A DNA stretch of 40,038 nt from SIG78 sp045587205 (GTDB lineage: Bacteria > Verrucomicrobiota > Lentisphaeria > Victivallales > Victivallaceae). Under the pieces are notes generated by a model, which saw only the letters and a list, made by a program, of their open reading frames with translations, did no database searches and was not told the DNA's origin. The translations under genes and the position numbers were made by a program. Positions 16,773 through 25,500 of the stretch are shown here, in pieces; position 1 is the stretch's first letter; each line of letters begins with the position of its first letter. The stretch covers positions 1 to 40,038 of the forward strand of contig JAZNBV010000024.1 in assembly GCA_045587205.1 (NCBI GenBank), read 5' to 3'.

Positions 16773-16801
16773 TTGATTTTTCATTGCTTGAGTTCTATAT
16801 T
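16773..16801 (+). promoter_or_regulatory. Promoter of the GH109-type gene
   Basis: TTGATT (16773-16778), 17 bp and TATATT (16796-16801) lie about 70 bp before the start codon. The divergent GH36 promoter begins only ~105 bp away, leaving room for a shared regulator. Confidence 0.55.
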
Positions 16802-16873
16802 ATATTGATATAAACAAAGCTCTGTTCCAGATATTATGGGGCAGATCATTTAAAAACTCAAAGGATATATTTT

Positions 16874-18115
16874 ATGGATAAAAGCAATATTGTAAAAATC
16901 GGTATCATCGGGCTTGGTCCCCGGGCGGAAACTCTGCTGGCAAGTATTTTTGCCTTGCCCGGAGAAGTGGAAGTAACAGCTTTGTGCGACATTGCCGAAA
17001 ATCCCATTGAAAAAATGCGGGAAATCTTTGCCCGCAATCAGGTCAAGTTCCCCACCATATACCGCAATCATAAAGAGCTTTTGCAGGACAATAATGTGCA
17101 GGCTGTATTGATTCCCACCGGCTGGAACTCGCACCTGACCATAGCCCGCGATGCGCTTGCTGCCGGGAAATATTGCGCTATTGAAGTGGGCGGAGCCTCC
17201 AGCGTGGAAGAACTCTGGCAGCTTGTGCACGCTGCCGAAAGTACCGGCGTGGGCTGTATGATGCTGGAAAACTGCTGCTACGGGCGCAATGAACTTCTGG
17301 CAATGAACCTTGCCAGGAAAGGTCTTTTCGGCGAATTGATCCACTGCTCGTGCGGTTACGAACACGATCTGCGCTACGAGCTCTCCGGCGCTGCCAGCCG
17401 TACTGAACGCGACCGCCACAACTTCTGCCGCAACGGCGATCTGTACCCCACGCACGGTCTGGGCCCGATAGCCAAGATACTGCGGATCAACCGGGGCAAC
17501 CGTTTTCTTTCGCTGACCAGTACCGCCAGCAAAGCTGTAGCGTTTGCCGAAGCCGCCGAAGCCGCCGGCCGCGGCAGAATGTACTACAATCAGGGCGATG
17601 TGATCACCACGGTCATCAAGTGCGCCAACGGCGAAACTGTTACAATGACTCACAGTGTATCATTACCGCGGCCCTATTCCCGCGATTGCCGGGTGCAGGG
17701 CACCAGAGGGCTGTGGCTGGAAGAACGCAACGGCATTTTTATTGAGGATCGCAGCGTAACTGAAGAGTTGATCGACCCCGCCGGAAACCCCTATTACTCA
17801 CACAAATGGGAAAGCGTGGAAGATTATTACGCGGAATTCGATCACCCGATCTGGAAAAACAATCCGGTCATCGGCGGTCACGGCGGAATGGATTCGCTGG
17901 CATTGAAAGCTTTTTTTGATGCAGTACGCAATCGTACCCAGTGCCCGATCGATGTATATGACATAGCCGCGTGGATGAGCGTTACTGCACTCTCCGAACA
18001 ATCCATTGCACTGGGTTCCGCACCGGTGGCGTTCCCTGATTACACCAACGGCAAATGGATCAGCCGCAGCGATCAGGTGACTTCCTGCTGGAGCCTGGAT
18101 GAAGTGATTGCTTGA
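16874..18115 (+). CDS. GH109-like NAD-dependent glycosidase (Gfo/Idh/MocA fold)
   Basis: The 413-residue product has an N-terminal Rossmann domain (GIIGLGPRAE, 10-19; CAIEVGGASS, 101-110) and an oxidoreductase-type C-terminal domain. Motifs particular to GH109 alpha-N-acetylgalactosaminidases are present: CMMLENCCYGRNE (128-140), GYEHDLRYE (161-169) and YPTHGLGPIAKILRINRGNR (191-210). GH109 enzymes cleave alpha-GalNAc by an NAD-dependent oxidation-elimination route. No Sec or Tat signal is seen, so it is probably cytoplasmic. A plain sugar oxidoreductase remains possible. It is divergent from the GH36-like gene and followed by a transporter, suggesting an alpha-GalNAc / alpha-Gal utilisation module. 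Confidence 0.8.
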   Translation: MDKSNIVKIGIIGLGPRAETLLASIFALPGEVEVTALCDIAENPIEKMREIFARNQVKFPTIYRNHKELLQDNNVQAVLIPTGWNSHLTIARDALAAGKYCAIEVGGASSVEELWQLVHAAESTGVGCMMLENCCYGRNELLAMNLARKGLFGELIHCSCGYEHDLRYELSGAASRTERDRHNFCRNGDLYPTHGLGPIAKILRINRGNRFLSLTSTASKAVAFAEAAEAAGRGRMYYNQGDVITTVIKCANGETVTMTHSVSLPRPYSRDCRVQGTRGLWLEERNGIFIEDRSVTEELIDPAGNPYYSHKWESVEDYYAEFDHPIWKNNPVIGGHGGMDSLALKAFFDAVRNRTQCPIDVYDIAAWMSVTALSEQSIALGSAPVAFPDYTNGKWISRSDQVTSCWSLDEVIA

Positions 18116-18171
18116 ACGCAATAAATCGGCGTACTTCCGCTGCCGGATTCAAGGCAATATTATTCTAAAAC

Positions 18172-18200
18172 TTGCATAAAGCAGTGCGAAGGTGTATATT
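18172..18200 (+). promoter_or_regulatory. Promoter of the SBF-type transporter gene
   Basis: TTGCAT (18172-18177), 17 bp and TATATT (18195-18200) lie 42 bp before the ATG, so the gene can be transcribed apart from the GH109-type gene. Confidence 0.6.
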
Positions 18201-18242
18201 TATATGATGTTTTTCAAGCTTAATCAAACAAAGGAAAGAATT

Positions 18243-19178
18243 ATGTTCAAAAAATATTTCCTGCCGGTCGGCATTCTTCTGGCAGTGATCTGGAGTCTTA
18301 CAGCGCCTGCCGCCGGTCTTTTCTGCAAAGAGTATATCGGTACCCCGGCAATGATCATTGCCATTTTTCTGGTAAGCGGTATGCAGGTGAAATTCAGCGA
18401 ACTCAAGATCGACCGCACCTTTATTCTGGCGCTGATTTTCGGCAGTGCCTTTACCCTGGCAGGGCTTTCGTTCTGCGGCTGGGCAACCTTGAGCTGGATA
18501 AGCTGGGATAAAGCACTGCTGGCAGGTCTGCTGATTATGCTTGCAGCGCCGCCGACTTTAAGCTCCGGCATTGTTATGACCCAGCAGTCCAACGGCAATA
18601 TGATGCTTTCCATTGCCATAACGGTGTTTTACAACCTCATCGGGATCTTTACGCTGCCGCTGGTGCTCGGATTCCTGCTCCACGCGGCAAAGACCGGAGA
18701 TGTCGATTCGTGGAAAATGTTCAAACAGCTGGTTTTCACGGTAATGATACCGCTTTTTGTCGGTTTCGGGATCAAAAAATATATCTTCCGCGGCTGGTAC
18801 AACAAACTTATTGACTACATTCCGCTGGTGGCTACAATTATGTTGAGTTTGAGTTTCTTTTCCGCCGCGCGCGAAAGCATCCTTGCCATTCCGCTGTTGA
18901 CCGTATTGGTGGTGCTGGCGCTGGGCGCAGTGTATCACATATTTTCAATGGCGGCACTCTGGCTTATCAGCAAAGTATTGCGTCTGAATGTGGCGGATAC
19001 CAAAGCAATGGTCTTCTGCGGTGCCAGCAAATCTGCTACAATGGCGCTGGCAATGGTGGCTATTGCCGGATTGGGAACCACCGCAGCAGCGGTACCCTGT
19101 CTGCTTTTCTACGCATTACAGCTCTTTATGGACGCAACTCTTGCCAACTACGCCCGCCGCTGGAGCGATGCTGAATAA
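18243..19178 (+). CDS. SBF-like (bile acid:Na+ symporter superfamily) membrane protein
   Basis: The 311-residue product is almost entirely hydrophobic, with 9-10 predicted membrane helices. It shows the family pattern of a proline/serine-rich discontinuous helix (AAPPTLSSGIVMTQQSNGN, ~100-118) and a second near the C-terminus (CGASKSATMALAMVAIAG), which form the sodium and substrate site in BASS/SBF proteins. It fits the SBF-like YfeH type best. GGAAAG precedes the ATG. It follows the GH109-type gene with its own promoter. The transported organic anion cannot be told from sequence. Confidence 0.83.
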   Translation: MFKKYFLPVGILLAVIWSLTAPAAGLFCKEYIGTPAMIIAIFLVSGMQVKFSELKIDRTFILALIFGSAFTLAGLSFCGWATLSWISWDKALLAGLLIMLAAPPTLSSGIVMTQQSNGNMMLSIAITVFYNLIGIFTLPLVLGFLLHAAKTGDVDSWKMFKQLVFTVMIPLFVGFGIKKYIFRGWYNKLIDYIPLVATIMLSLSFFSAARESILAIPLLTVLVVLALGAVYHIFSMAALWLISKVLRLNVADTKAMVFCGASKSATMALAMVAIAGLGTTAAAVPCLLFYALQLFMDATLANYARRWSDAE

Positions 19179-19210
19179 ATAAAGCTGCAGAAAACTTACA
19201 AAAAAGATAA

Positions 19211-19256
19211 ATGGTGCTGCCAAGTTGTTAACTGTTTGCAGCACCATTTTTATTTT
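19211..19256 (+). terminator. Bidirectional terminator between transporter gene and ftsZ
   Basis: A perfect 10-bp stem ATGGTGCTGC (19211-19220) with GCAGCACCAT (19238-19247) closes a 17-nt loop. It is followed by T-rich sequence on the plus strand and, in the other direction, by TTATCTTTTTT, so it can serve both converging genes. Confidence 0.85.
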
Positions 19257-19292
19257 TCAATTATCCGCCGTTACCGTAAGGGATCCGCTGTA

Positions 19293-20483
19293 TCACTCAC
19301 CGGTATCTATCGGCGCCTGACGGCGCACAAAGGCGGGCACATCAAAGTTCACTCCATCGATGACCGTACCGGTTTTGCCTTCAAATATACCGCTGCTGGT
19401 AATGGTCAGCGGCAGCATCTGCTGAACAGGCTGTTCGGCGGCTTTGGCAGCTTTTTTGCGGCGGCGGCCCGCCGGTGCGGCATTTTCCTGCAGCTGCTGT
19501 GCCGCCGCCTCGCGTTCATCATATTTTATGGCAATGGCAGTCAGATGTACTTCGTTGACCAGATCCTGCCGGATGTTCGCGCCCATTACGACTCTGGCAG
19601 CGATTCCCGGCAATGTACCGGCATATTCGAGCGTGCGCTTGACCTGCGAAAGGGTCAAATCGGCTCCTCCGGTAAGATTTATAATAACAGCATCGGCATC
19701 TTTGAGTTTTGCCGCGCCGCCGAGAAACGGCGAATCCATCAGGTTGCCCAGCGCTTCCGTACAGCAATCCTCCACACTTTCGCCTCTGCCGGATGCCGTG
19801 CCGATTGCCGCATAACTTTTGCGGTTGCGCAATATCACCGCCAGATCGCCTGTATCAGTACTCAACAGATTGCCCGGCTGCAGTATATCGATAACACCCA
19901 GTACGGTACGTGCCAATTCCAGATCCGCCATTGCAAACGCATCGGCAAAACTCACTTCCGCCGGCAGAACCGAAAAAAGCAAATCATTCGGAATACCCAG
20001 CACTGTATCCGAAAGCCCCAGCAATTCACGCAATCCATCTTCAGCGGCTTTGCATCTGCCGTGACCTTCAAATGCAAACGGCATTTCCATAACCGAAATT
20101 GCCGTACGCGACATACTCTTTGCAAGGCGCGATATAACTCCCGCTCCGCCGGTGGCAGTCCCGCCGCCCAGTCCGCCGGTGACGATCAGAATATCCGCCT
20201 GACTGATAACCGCCTGCAGGCGGCCGCTTTCGCGCGACATTGCCCGCTGGCCTTTCATAACATCGCCGCCGGAACCCATCCCCAGCAGCCACTGTTCATC
20301 GCACAACACTTTACACTCTTCCGGCAGAGTGCTCAAACGCTCCAGCGCGTTACGGTCGGTATCAAATACGCTCAAAAGCAGTTTTTCCGCCCCCGGTAAT
20401 GTGCTTAAAGTCTGCACAACTCTGCCGCCGGCTCCACCCAAACCGAGAACAAGCACCCGATTATTTTCTGCAATATCATTCAT
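19293..20483 (-). CDS. ftsZ: Cell division protein FtsZ, divergent
   Basis: FtsZ is the tubulin-like GTPase that forms the division ring. The 396-residue product has the N-terminal nucleotide loop GLGGAGGRVV (14-23), DTD instead of NTD at 41-43, the tubulin signature as GGLGGGTATG (103-112) with Ala where GGGTGTG has Gly, and a T7 loop STDTGDL (208-214) in which both catalytic Asp (210, 213) are kept but the usual Asn is Ser. A linker (~335-378) leads to a conserved tail DVPAFVRRQ (381-389), the peptide that binds FtsA. It follows ftsA by 16 bp. Identity is firm; the substitutions are unusual. Confidence 0.94.
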   Translation of the reverse strand: MNDIAENNRVLVLGLGGAGGRVVQTLSTLPGAEKLLLSVFDTDRNALERLSTLPEECKVLCDEQWLLGMGSGGDVMKGQRAMSRESGRLQAVISQADILIVTGGLGGGTATGGAGVISRLAKSMSRTAISVMEMPFAFEGHGRCKAAEDGLRELLGLSDTVLGIPNDLLFSVLPAEVSFADAFAMADLELARTVLGVIDILQPGNLLSTDTGDLAVILRNRKSYAAIGTASGRGESVEDCCTEALGNLMDSPFLGGAAKLKDADAVIINLTGGADLTLSQVKRTLEYAGTLPGIAARVVMGANIRQDLVNEVHLTAIAIKYDEREAAAQQLQENAAPAGRRRKKAAKAAEQPVQQMLPLTITSSGIFEGKTGTVIDGVNFDVPAFVRRQAPIDTGE

Positions 20484-20499
20484 AACAGTGTGTTCTCCC

Positions 20500-21774
20500 T
20501 TAAATTTTCATATTATTCCGCAGGCTTTTCAGCGAACGGGCAAAAACATCGCCCAGTCCGGAAATTTTATCGCGGAGTCCACCGCTCAACGAATTGCGGC
20601 GGCGGCTTTCGTTCTGCAATGCCAGCGAGTGACCGTAGCGCAGCGTGCCATATACAGTGCTGTAACGCGGACTGTTCAGTTCCATTGCCATATTATTTAC
20701 CCCCAGCGGTTTGCCGACACGCGACGGCAAATCGCACACCTGATGAAAAATATCGCGGGTCTGGAAATATTCCGCGCCGCCGCCGGTAAGCACACAGCCG
20801 CCGGAAAGATTGTTCCAGAAATTCTCCCGGATCAGTTTGCCGCGGATCAGTTCAAAAATCTCCCGGATCCGTTCATCGGCGATGCGGCAGAACGAAAGTA
20901 CCGGGATTTTCCGCATCGAACCGGAATTGGTGCGGCACTCGATATGCGATTCATTACGCATCACCATATTTTCAAGCGTTTTATCTTCCAGAAGTTTGCG
21001 GCAGTAATTTATCGGCAGATTCAACCCCACAGAAATATCGTTGGCAACGTGTTCAAACCCGATGGCAAGCACCCCCGACGCCAATATGCCGTTGTTGCAT
21101 ATAACTGCATATTCCGTAGTTCCGGCACCGAAATTGATCAGCAGTGTGCCGCTTTCCAATTCATCATCAGAAAGCACGCCGAACATATCCGCTATGGGGC
21201 TGAAAATTATTTCCGGTTCGTAATCCAGTCCGGCATCCAGCAGGATTGCCGAAAAATTTTCCAGCCGGTTGCTGTTGCCGTGAACAATGTGCGAATATGC
21301 TTTCAACACACTGGCGCGCTGCCCCTGCGGTTGACTGAAACGGCGCACGCCATCAATCATATAATAAGAATCAAAACTGTTGACCAGCTTGCGGTCAACA
21401 TTCAGCGGTTTGATTCTGGCATTGTTGACCGCTTCATACATCTCTTCTTCTCCGATACGGCGTTCTTCGTTCTGTACAAAGGCGGTGCCCTCGCCCAGCA
21501 TAGAATCCATATCACAGCCGGTCACAGCCAGAGTGAACATAGCACTGTTGTTCAGTTCGTGTCCGCTCTGGATATCGGCCTGATCCATTGCATCGGTGAT
21601 CTTTTCGATCATCAGATCCATTGCGGCGATCTCGCCCTTGACCACGGCACCGTCGCAAGCGGTTTCGCCCTTGCCGATGACTGTCAGTTCATCACCGGCA
21701 TACTCGCCGATAAGCACACAGACCTTGCTGGTACCCAGTTCCACGGCGGTGATAATATTGTGTGTTTTAAACAT
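20500..21774 (-). CDS. ftsA: Cell division protein FtsA
   Basis: FtsA is the actin-like membrane tether of FtsZ. The 424-residue product shows the phosphate-1 motif AVELGTSKVCVLIG (10-23), an SHS2/1C region (~85-165), phosphate-2 LLINFGAGTTEYAV and the adenosine motif GCVLTGGGAEYF. Its C-terminus (KISGLGDVFARSLKSLRNN) forms a plausible amphipathic membrane-targeting helix. AGGGG precedes the ATG. It lies directly upstream of ftsZ and 29 bp downstream of a CPBP protease gene. ftsQ, ddl and the mur genes that usually flank ftsA are absent. Confidence 0.95.
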   Translation of the reverse strand: MFKTHNIITAVELGTSKVCVLIGEYAGDELTVIGKGETACDGAVVKGEIAAMDLMIEKITDAMDQADIQSGHELNNSAMFTLAVTGCDMDSMLGEGTAFVQNEERRIGEEEMYEAVNNARIKPLNVDRKLVNSFDSYYMIDGVRRFSQPQGQRASVLKAYSHIVHGNSNRLENFSAILLDAGLDYEPEIIFSPIADMFGVLSDDELESGTLLINFGAGTTEYAVICNNGILASGVLAIGFEHVANDISVGLNLPINYCRKLLEDKTLENMVMRNESHIECRTNSGSMRKIPVLSFCRIADERIREIFELIRGKLIRENFWNNLSGGCVLTGGGAEYFQTRDIFHQVCDLPSRVGKPLGVNNMAMELNSPRYSTVYGTLRYGHSLALQNESRRRNSLSGGLRDKISGLGDVFARSLKSLRNNMKI

Positions 21775-21803
21775 TCCAAGCCCCTGTTATATTAAAAAAC
21801 TGT

Positions 21804-22547
21804 TTACAACCCCATAAAGCCATAAAATCTGGCCGCCAGCAGCAGCGCCAGTGCCAGAAAATTATTGCAGAAATGCAGCAATACTGTTTCCCGCAAATTA
21901 CCGCGTTTTATATAGATACACTGCCACACAACTGCTATAAACATCAATCCCGGCATTTGCAGAAGCGAAAGATGCACTGCCGCAAACGCCAGCGAACTTG
22001 CCGTTAATGCAACTTTGTTCCCGCAGACATTCTTCAATGAGTCATAAAGCACCTTGCGGAACAGTATTTCTTCAAACAGCGGCGCCGCCAGCAAAGCAAT
22101 AACAATCAATACCGCCAACTGCAGATTGCCGCCATTCAGCACAGTATCCAATGTCGCCGGAACCTTGAAAACCATTCCCATTGCTCCAGCTGCCATACCC
22201 CACAACAGTGTAACAACTCCGCTGACCAGCATCACTGCAACTGCCAGCGGAAGCGCCGCAGCAATAAATTTAAGTGGAATCGGCTTTGCCAGATCCAGCA
22301 CCTCCGCCGCGCCCCGCCAGCTGCCGTAAAACCGGCGCATCATAACGGCAGTGAACGCTATACTCAACAAAGGTCCGGCACCTGCAACCAATGTATGCAC
22401 CCTGCCGCCGGCACCTGCCGCTGCGGCCGCGGCCAGCGGCAAAAGCAAATATCCGGTAAAAAATGCATTCACCACAATCAAAAGCGGACGGAAATCAAAA
22501 AACTTTTCAGCTCCGCAGCTGATATTTTCTGCCGGATAATTTTCCAT
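21804..22547 (-). CDS. CPBP-family intramembrane metalloprotease
   Basis: The 247-residue integral membrane protein has about seven helices and the CPBP (CAAX protease / bacteriocin-processing) motifs: FEEILFRKVLYD, with the Glu-Glu and Arg of motif 1, and AFAAVHLSLL, with the His of motif 2. A third motif around FCNNFLALAL supplies the later polar residue. The family includes prenyl-protein proteases and scaffold roles in bacteria. Start choice: ATG 22547, or GTG 22556, which overlaps the stop of the upstream protease gene by four bases (GTGA). It sits in the prc-ftsA-ftsZ run, so it is likely co-transcribed with them. Confidence 0.85.
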   Translation of the reverse strand: MENYPAENISCGAEKFFDFRPLLIVVNAFFTGYLLLPLAAAAAAGAGGRVHTLVAGAGPLLSIAFTAVMMRRFYGSWRGAAEVLDLAKPIPLKFIAAALPLAVAVMLVSGVVTLLWGMAAGAMGMVFKVPATLDTVLNGGNLQLAVLIVIALLAAPLFEEILFRKVLYDSLKNVCGNKVALTASSLAFAAVHLSLLQMPGLMFIAVVWQCIYIKRGNLRETVLLHFCNNFLALALLLAARFYGFMGL

Positions 22548-22552
22548 AACAA

Positions 22553-24673
22553 TCACTTACCGCTTTTCTGCAAACCGGCATATTCGGCGGCAATCACCAG
22601 CGTTTCATTAAGCAGAACATCATTTTTGCCGGATTTTTTATTTTTCTTTTCCGCCGGGTCCATAAGTTCTTCCAGACGGTCAGCGGCGGCTTTTTCATCA
22701 TAATACTCTTTCAAGCGCTGTTTTTCGTTGAGCGAAACTGTTTTCCGTTCCCGGATCGCCTTGAACCGCTCAATCTCTTTCTGCAGTCTTACCAGCGCCG
22801 GAACACTCTTCAGACGCTGTGCGCTGCGTTGCGCAAGCGTACTTTTGACTTTATTGTCCAACGGAACAAATCCGATACCCGATGCAGGATCCATTTTCAA
22901 AGGGGCTATCTGCTGCCACGGCAGGTGATTATCACTGTAAATCTCCCCTACTTCCATAACTTCAGTAAAACTCGGCAGCACAATATCCGGGATCACCCCT
23001 TTTGCCTGATTGGAGTCGCCGTTGACCCGGTAGAACATTGCAACTTCGTGGGTAAGGCTGCCGGCTTCGAGTCTGCGGTTGACAAAACGCAGCAGACGGC
23101 TCAAATCCGTTACGCTCAAAACCGTACCTTTTCCGTAAGTACGGCTGTCACCCACGATCAATGCGCGGCGGTAATCCTGCATTGCACCGGTAACGATTTC
23201 AGCACTGGAGGCGGAAAATTTGCTGACCAGCACCACCAGCGGTCCTTTATATGCAATAGCGGGGTCAGTATCGCGGTGAACTTCCATACGGTTGAGGGCA
23301 TCGACCACCTGCACAACCGGCCCTTCGGTAATAAAAAGGCCACTCAAATTGATAGCTTCGATCAAACTGCCGCCGGAGTTGCTCCGCAGATCCAGCACCA
23401 CAGCATCAACTTTGGCGGCGTTGAAATCCATCAGCTCTTTTTTTACATCGCGCGTACAGCTGCGGTAATTTTTCAACCCCTTTGCCGCACCTTCAAAGTC
23501 CATATAAAAATTGTTGAGTTTGATCACCCCGATGCGTTTTCTGCCCTGTCCGGGAACTTCGACATCGTGGATCTTGCCGGATGCCTCGTTTTCTTTAAGT
23601 TCGACCTTACCGCGGACAATGGTTATATCTTCAGGCAATGCCGACGCACCTTTATCTGCCGGCAGCACCGTAAGCGTTACTTTGGTATTGACCGGACCGC
23701 GGACAAGTTTGACCGCGTTGCTTACGCTCATATCCACCACATCTACCGGTTCGCCTCCCTCCTGGGCAACGGCTATGATGCGGTCTTCCGGCTTGAGTCT
23801 GCCCTGTTTATCCGCGGGTCCGCCGGGAACCAGATCAACGATCTTTATATAACCGTCTTCACTGGTGAGCGTAGCACCGATACCGGTCAGGGAAAGTTTG
23901 AACTGTATATCAAAGTCTTCCTCCTGTTTAGGCGTGGAATAGTGTGAATGGGGTCCGTACACCTGACTCATTGCGGTAAGGAAAATACCCAGTACATCCA
24001 TTTTATCTGCCTGGCTTGCAATGTTGTAAAGGTCGTGCATACGGGTACGCACCTTGTCTTCAGGAGATTTTTTGAACCAGCGTTTTTTCAGATCGGCTTT
24101 GACTTCCGGATCATCGGAACGCTCTTCCATAACTTTCTGCATCAAACGGTAATAAAGCAAATCATTTTTAAGGCGTTTTTGCCACAATGCTTCAAGCTCT
24201 TTTGCATCGCGGCAATAGGCGGCATCTTTGCGGTCAGTGTGATAAGTTTCATTTGAATCAAAGGTCACACCTTTGTTGAGCTGCTTTTCCACAAATGTGC
24301 GGTACTGGCTTATACGCTCCAGATAGCAGCTGTATATGTCAAAAATCACCCGCTGTTCGCCATTGTTGATCTCATCAAGCAGCCGGAAACGGTCTTTGCC
24401 GAAAAGAGCTATATCAACCTTGGTAAAATATACCTTGCCCGGATCCAGCTGATTGAAATACTCATCAAAAATCCGCGACGAAAGCGACGCATCCTGCGGA
24501 AGTTTACGCAAATGATTGTTTTCCAACGCCTTGGCTGTAAGTCTGCCCACCAGTTCCAGCTGCCCGGGCAGGATCGTGTGGGCAGAACGGACCGCCGCGG
24601 CAATAGCGTAAGTACCGCCGGCGGCAATCAGCAGAAAAAGGAGTGAAAAGTAAAATATTTTTCTGTTTTTCAT
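22553..24673 (-). CDS. Tail-specific / C-terminal processing protease (S41 family, Prc-like)
   Basis: The 706-residue product has an N-terminal signal or anchor (KIFYFSLLFLLIAAGGTYAI, 5-24), a helical N-terminal domain (~35-255), a PDZ domain (~265-360, with LSLTGIGATL and PGGPADKQGRLKPEDRI), an S41 core with catalytic Ser489 (KFSASSAEI) and Lys515 (TYGKGTV), and a charged C-terminal domain as in E. coli Prc (682 residues). It should act in the periplasm on proteins with exposed hydrophobic C-termini. ATG 24673 has no Shine-Dalgarno, and a promoter -10 (24680-24685) lies so close that the mRNA may be leaderless. It heads the run leading to ftsA-ftsZ. Confidence 0.93.
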   Translation of the reverse strand: MKNRKIFYFSLLFLLIAAGGTYAIAAAVRSAHTILPGQLELVGRLTAKALENNHLRKLPQDASLSSRIFDEYFNQLDPGKVYFTKVDIALFGKDRFRLLDEINNGEQRVIFDIYSCYLERISQYRTFVEKQLNKGVTFDSNETYHTDRKDAAYCRDAKELEALWQKRLKNDLLYYRLMQKVMEERSDDPEVKADLKKRWFKKSPEDKVRTRMHDLYNIASQADKMDVLGIFLTAMSQVYGPHSHYSTPKQEEDFDIQFKLSLTGIGATLTSEDGYIKIVDLVPGGPADKQGRLKPEDRIIAVAQEGGEPVDVVDMSVSNAVKLVRGPVNTKVTLTVLPADKGASALPEDITIVRGKVELKENEASGKIHDVEVPGQGRKRIGVIKLNNFYMDFEGAAKGLKNYRSCTRDVKKELMDFNAAKVDAVVLDLRSNSGGSLIEAINLSGLFITEGPVVQVVDALNRMEVHRDTDPAIAYKGPLVVLVSKFSASSAEIVTGAMQDYRRALIVGDSRTYGKGTVLSVTDLSRLLRFVNRRLEAGSLTHEVAMFYRVNGDSNQAKGVIPDIVLPSFTEVMEVGEIYSDNHLPWQQIAPLKMDPASGIGFVPLDNKVKSTLAQRSAQRLKSVPALVRLQKEIERFKAIRERKTVSLNEKQRLKEYYDEKAAADRLEELMDPAEKKNKKSGKNDVLLNETLVIAAEYAGLQKSGK

Positions 24674-24679
24674 AATAAT

Positions 24680-24709
24680 AGTATAACTATATATTGCATT
24701 TAAACTCAA
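24680..24709 (-). promoter_or_regulatory. Promoter of the prc-like gene, possibly giving a leaderless mRNA
   Basis: On the minus strand TTGAGT (24704-24709), 18 bp and TATACT (24680-24685) are followed by only six bases before the ATG at 24673, so transcription would begin at or next to the start codon. Confidence 0.5.
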
Positions 24710-24722
24710 TTGGTGATAATAT
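24694..24722 (+). promoter_or_regulatory. Promoter of the YgjP-like gene
   Basis: TTGCAT (24694-24699), 17 bp and TAATAT (24717-24722). It overlaps the divergent prc-like promoter, so the two probably interfere. Confidence 0.5.
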
Positions 24723-24730
24723 AATATCAC
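24713..24730. promoter_or_regulatory. 18-bp inverted repeat over the divergent promoters, possible operator
   Basis: GTGATA and TATCAC form a perfect 6-bp inverted repeat around ATATAA, covering the -10 of the plus-strand promoter and flanking the minus-strand one. A transcription-factor site is plausible but unproven. Confidence 0.35.
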
Positions 24731-24786
24731 GGTTCAGGTTTTTCGAATAGCAAATGCAAGTTTTTTCAACATTTTTTCGTTTTTTT

Positions 24787-25500
24787 ATGGCTTCAACAGA
24801 GTTGCCGGCTTCTACCGGAAAAGATAATATTACTGTCAAGCGCTCTGCACGGCGCAGAACCATTGCCATCCGGCTGAAAAATGACGGTTCTGCAGAACTG
24901 CTTGTCCCCGCCGCGGCAAGCGACCAACTGCTGGAACAGGCTTTGGAAAGGTTCCGCCCGTGGCTGATAAAACAGCGCAGAAAACTGGCAGCTCTGCCGG
25001 AAGAAGCAGCGGTATATAATATTGAGTTCGCCGCCGGGAAAAAGTTCTTTTTTCTGGGGCAGCTGTATGAACTTGTTTTACAGCCGGGCGGCAATATAAT
25101 AAGTTTCCGCGATGAAAAACTTTTTACCCCTTCGGAAGATCCAACTGCTGTCAGAAATATGCTGGAAGCCTTTTACCGCCGCCACGCCCGGAGGATCATC
25201 AGCAGCAAGCTTGAAAAATACACTGCTTTTTTCGGGATAGATATAAAAAGCATCTCCATAAATGGCGCACGGCGGCGCTTCGGCTCGTGCAGCAGCAATG
25301 GCGAATTGAATTTTTCGTGGCGCCTGGCAATGTATCCGGAAGAACTGATCGAGCTGGTGGTACTGCACGAACTGGCACACCGGCGGGAAATGAATCACTC
25401 AAAAGAATTTTACAAAGTTCTGGCTTCTTTTCTGCCCGACCACCGGGAGCGCAATAAAAAACTGGCGCTGTGGAGCCGTAAACTCTCCAATTATCCGTAA
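24787..25500 (+). CDS. YgjP-like zinc metallopeptidase (DUF45)
   Basis: The 237-residue product matches the YgjP / DUF45 family of small cytoplasmic metallopeptidase-like proteins. Features are the beta-rich N-terminal region with ARRRTIAIRLKNDG (~22-35), RRRFGSCSSNGELNFSWRL, typical of the family, and the zinc motif HELAHRREMNH (HExxH plus downstream His). The cellular role is unknown; partial overlap with restriction-modification helpers is known in other genomes, but none is here. The start is uncertain: ATG 24787 or ATG 24754 (11 residues longer); neither has a clear ribosome-binding site. Confidence 0.85.
   Translation: MASTELPASTGKDNITVKRSARRRTIAIRLKNDGSAELLVPAAASDQLLEQALERFRPWLIKQRRKLAALPEEAAVYNIEFAAGKKFFFLGQLYELVLQPGGNIISFRDEKLFTPSEDPTAVRNMLEAFYRRHARRIISSKLEKYTAFFGIDIKSISINGARRRFGSCSSNGELNFSWRLAMYPEELIELVVLHELAHRREMNHSKEFYKVLASFLPDHRERNKKLALWSRKLSNYP

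Noticed and set aside
22553..22559. TAA just before the CPBP gene as the stop of the prc-like gene
   Set aside because: It is out of frame; the true stop is the TGA at 22553-22555.
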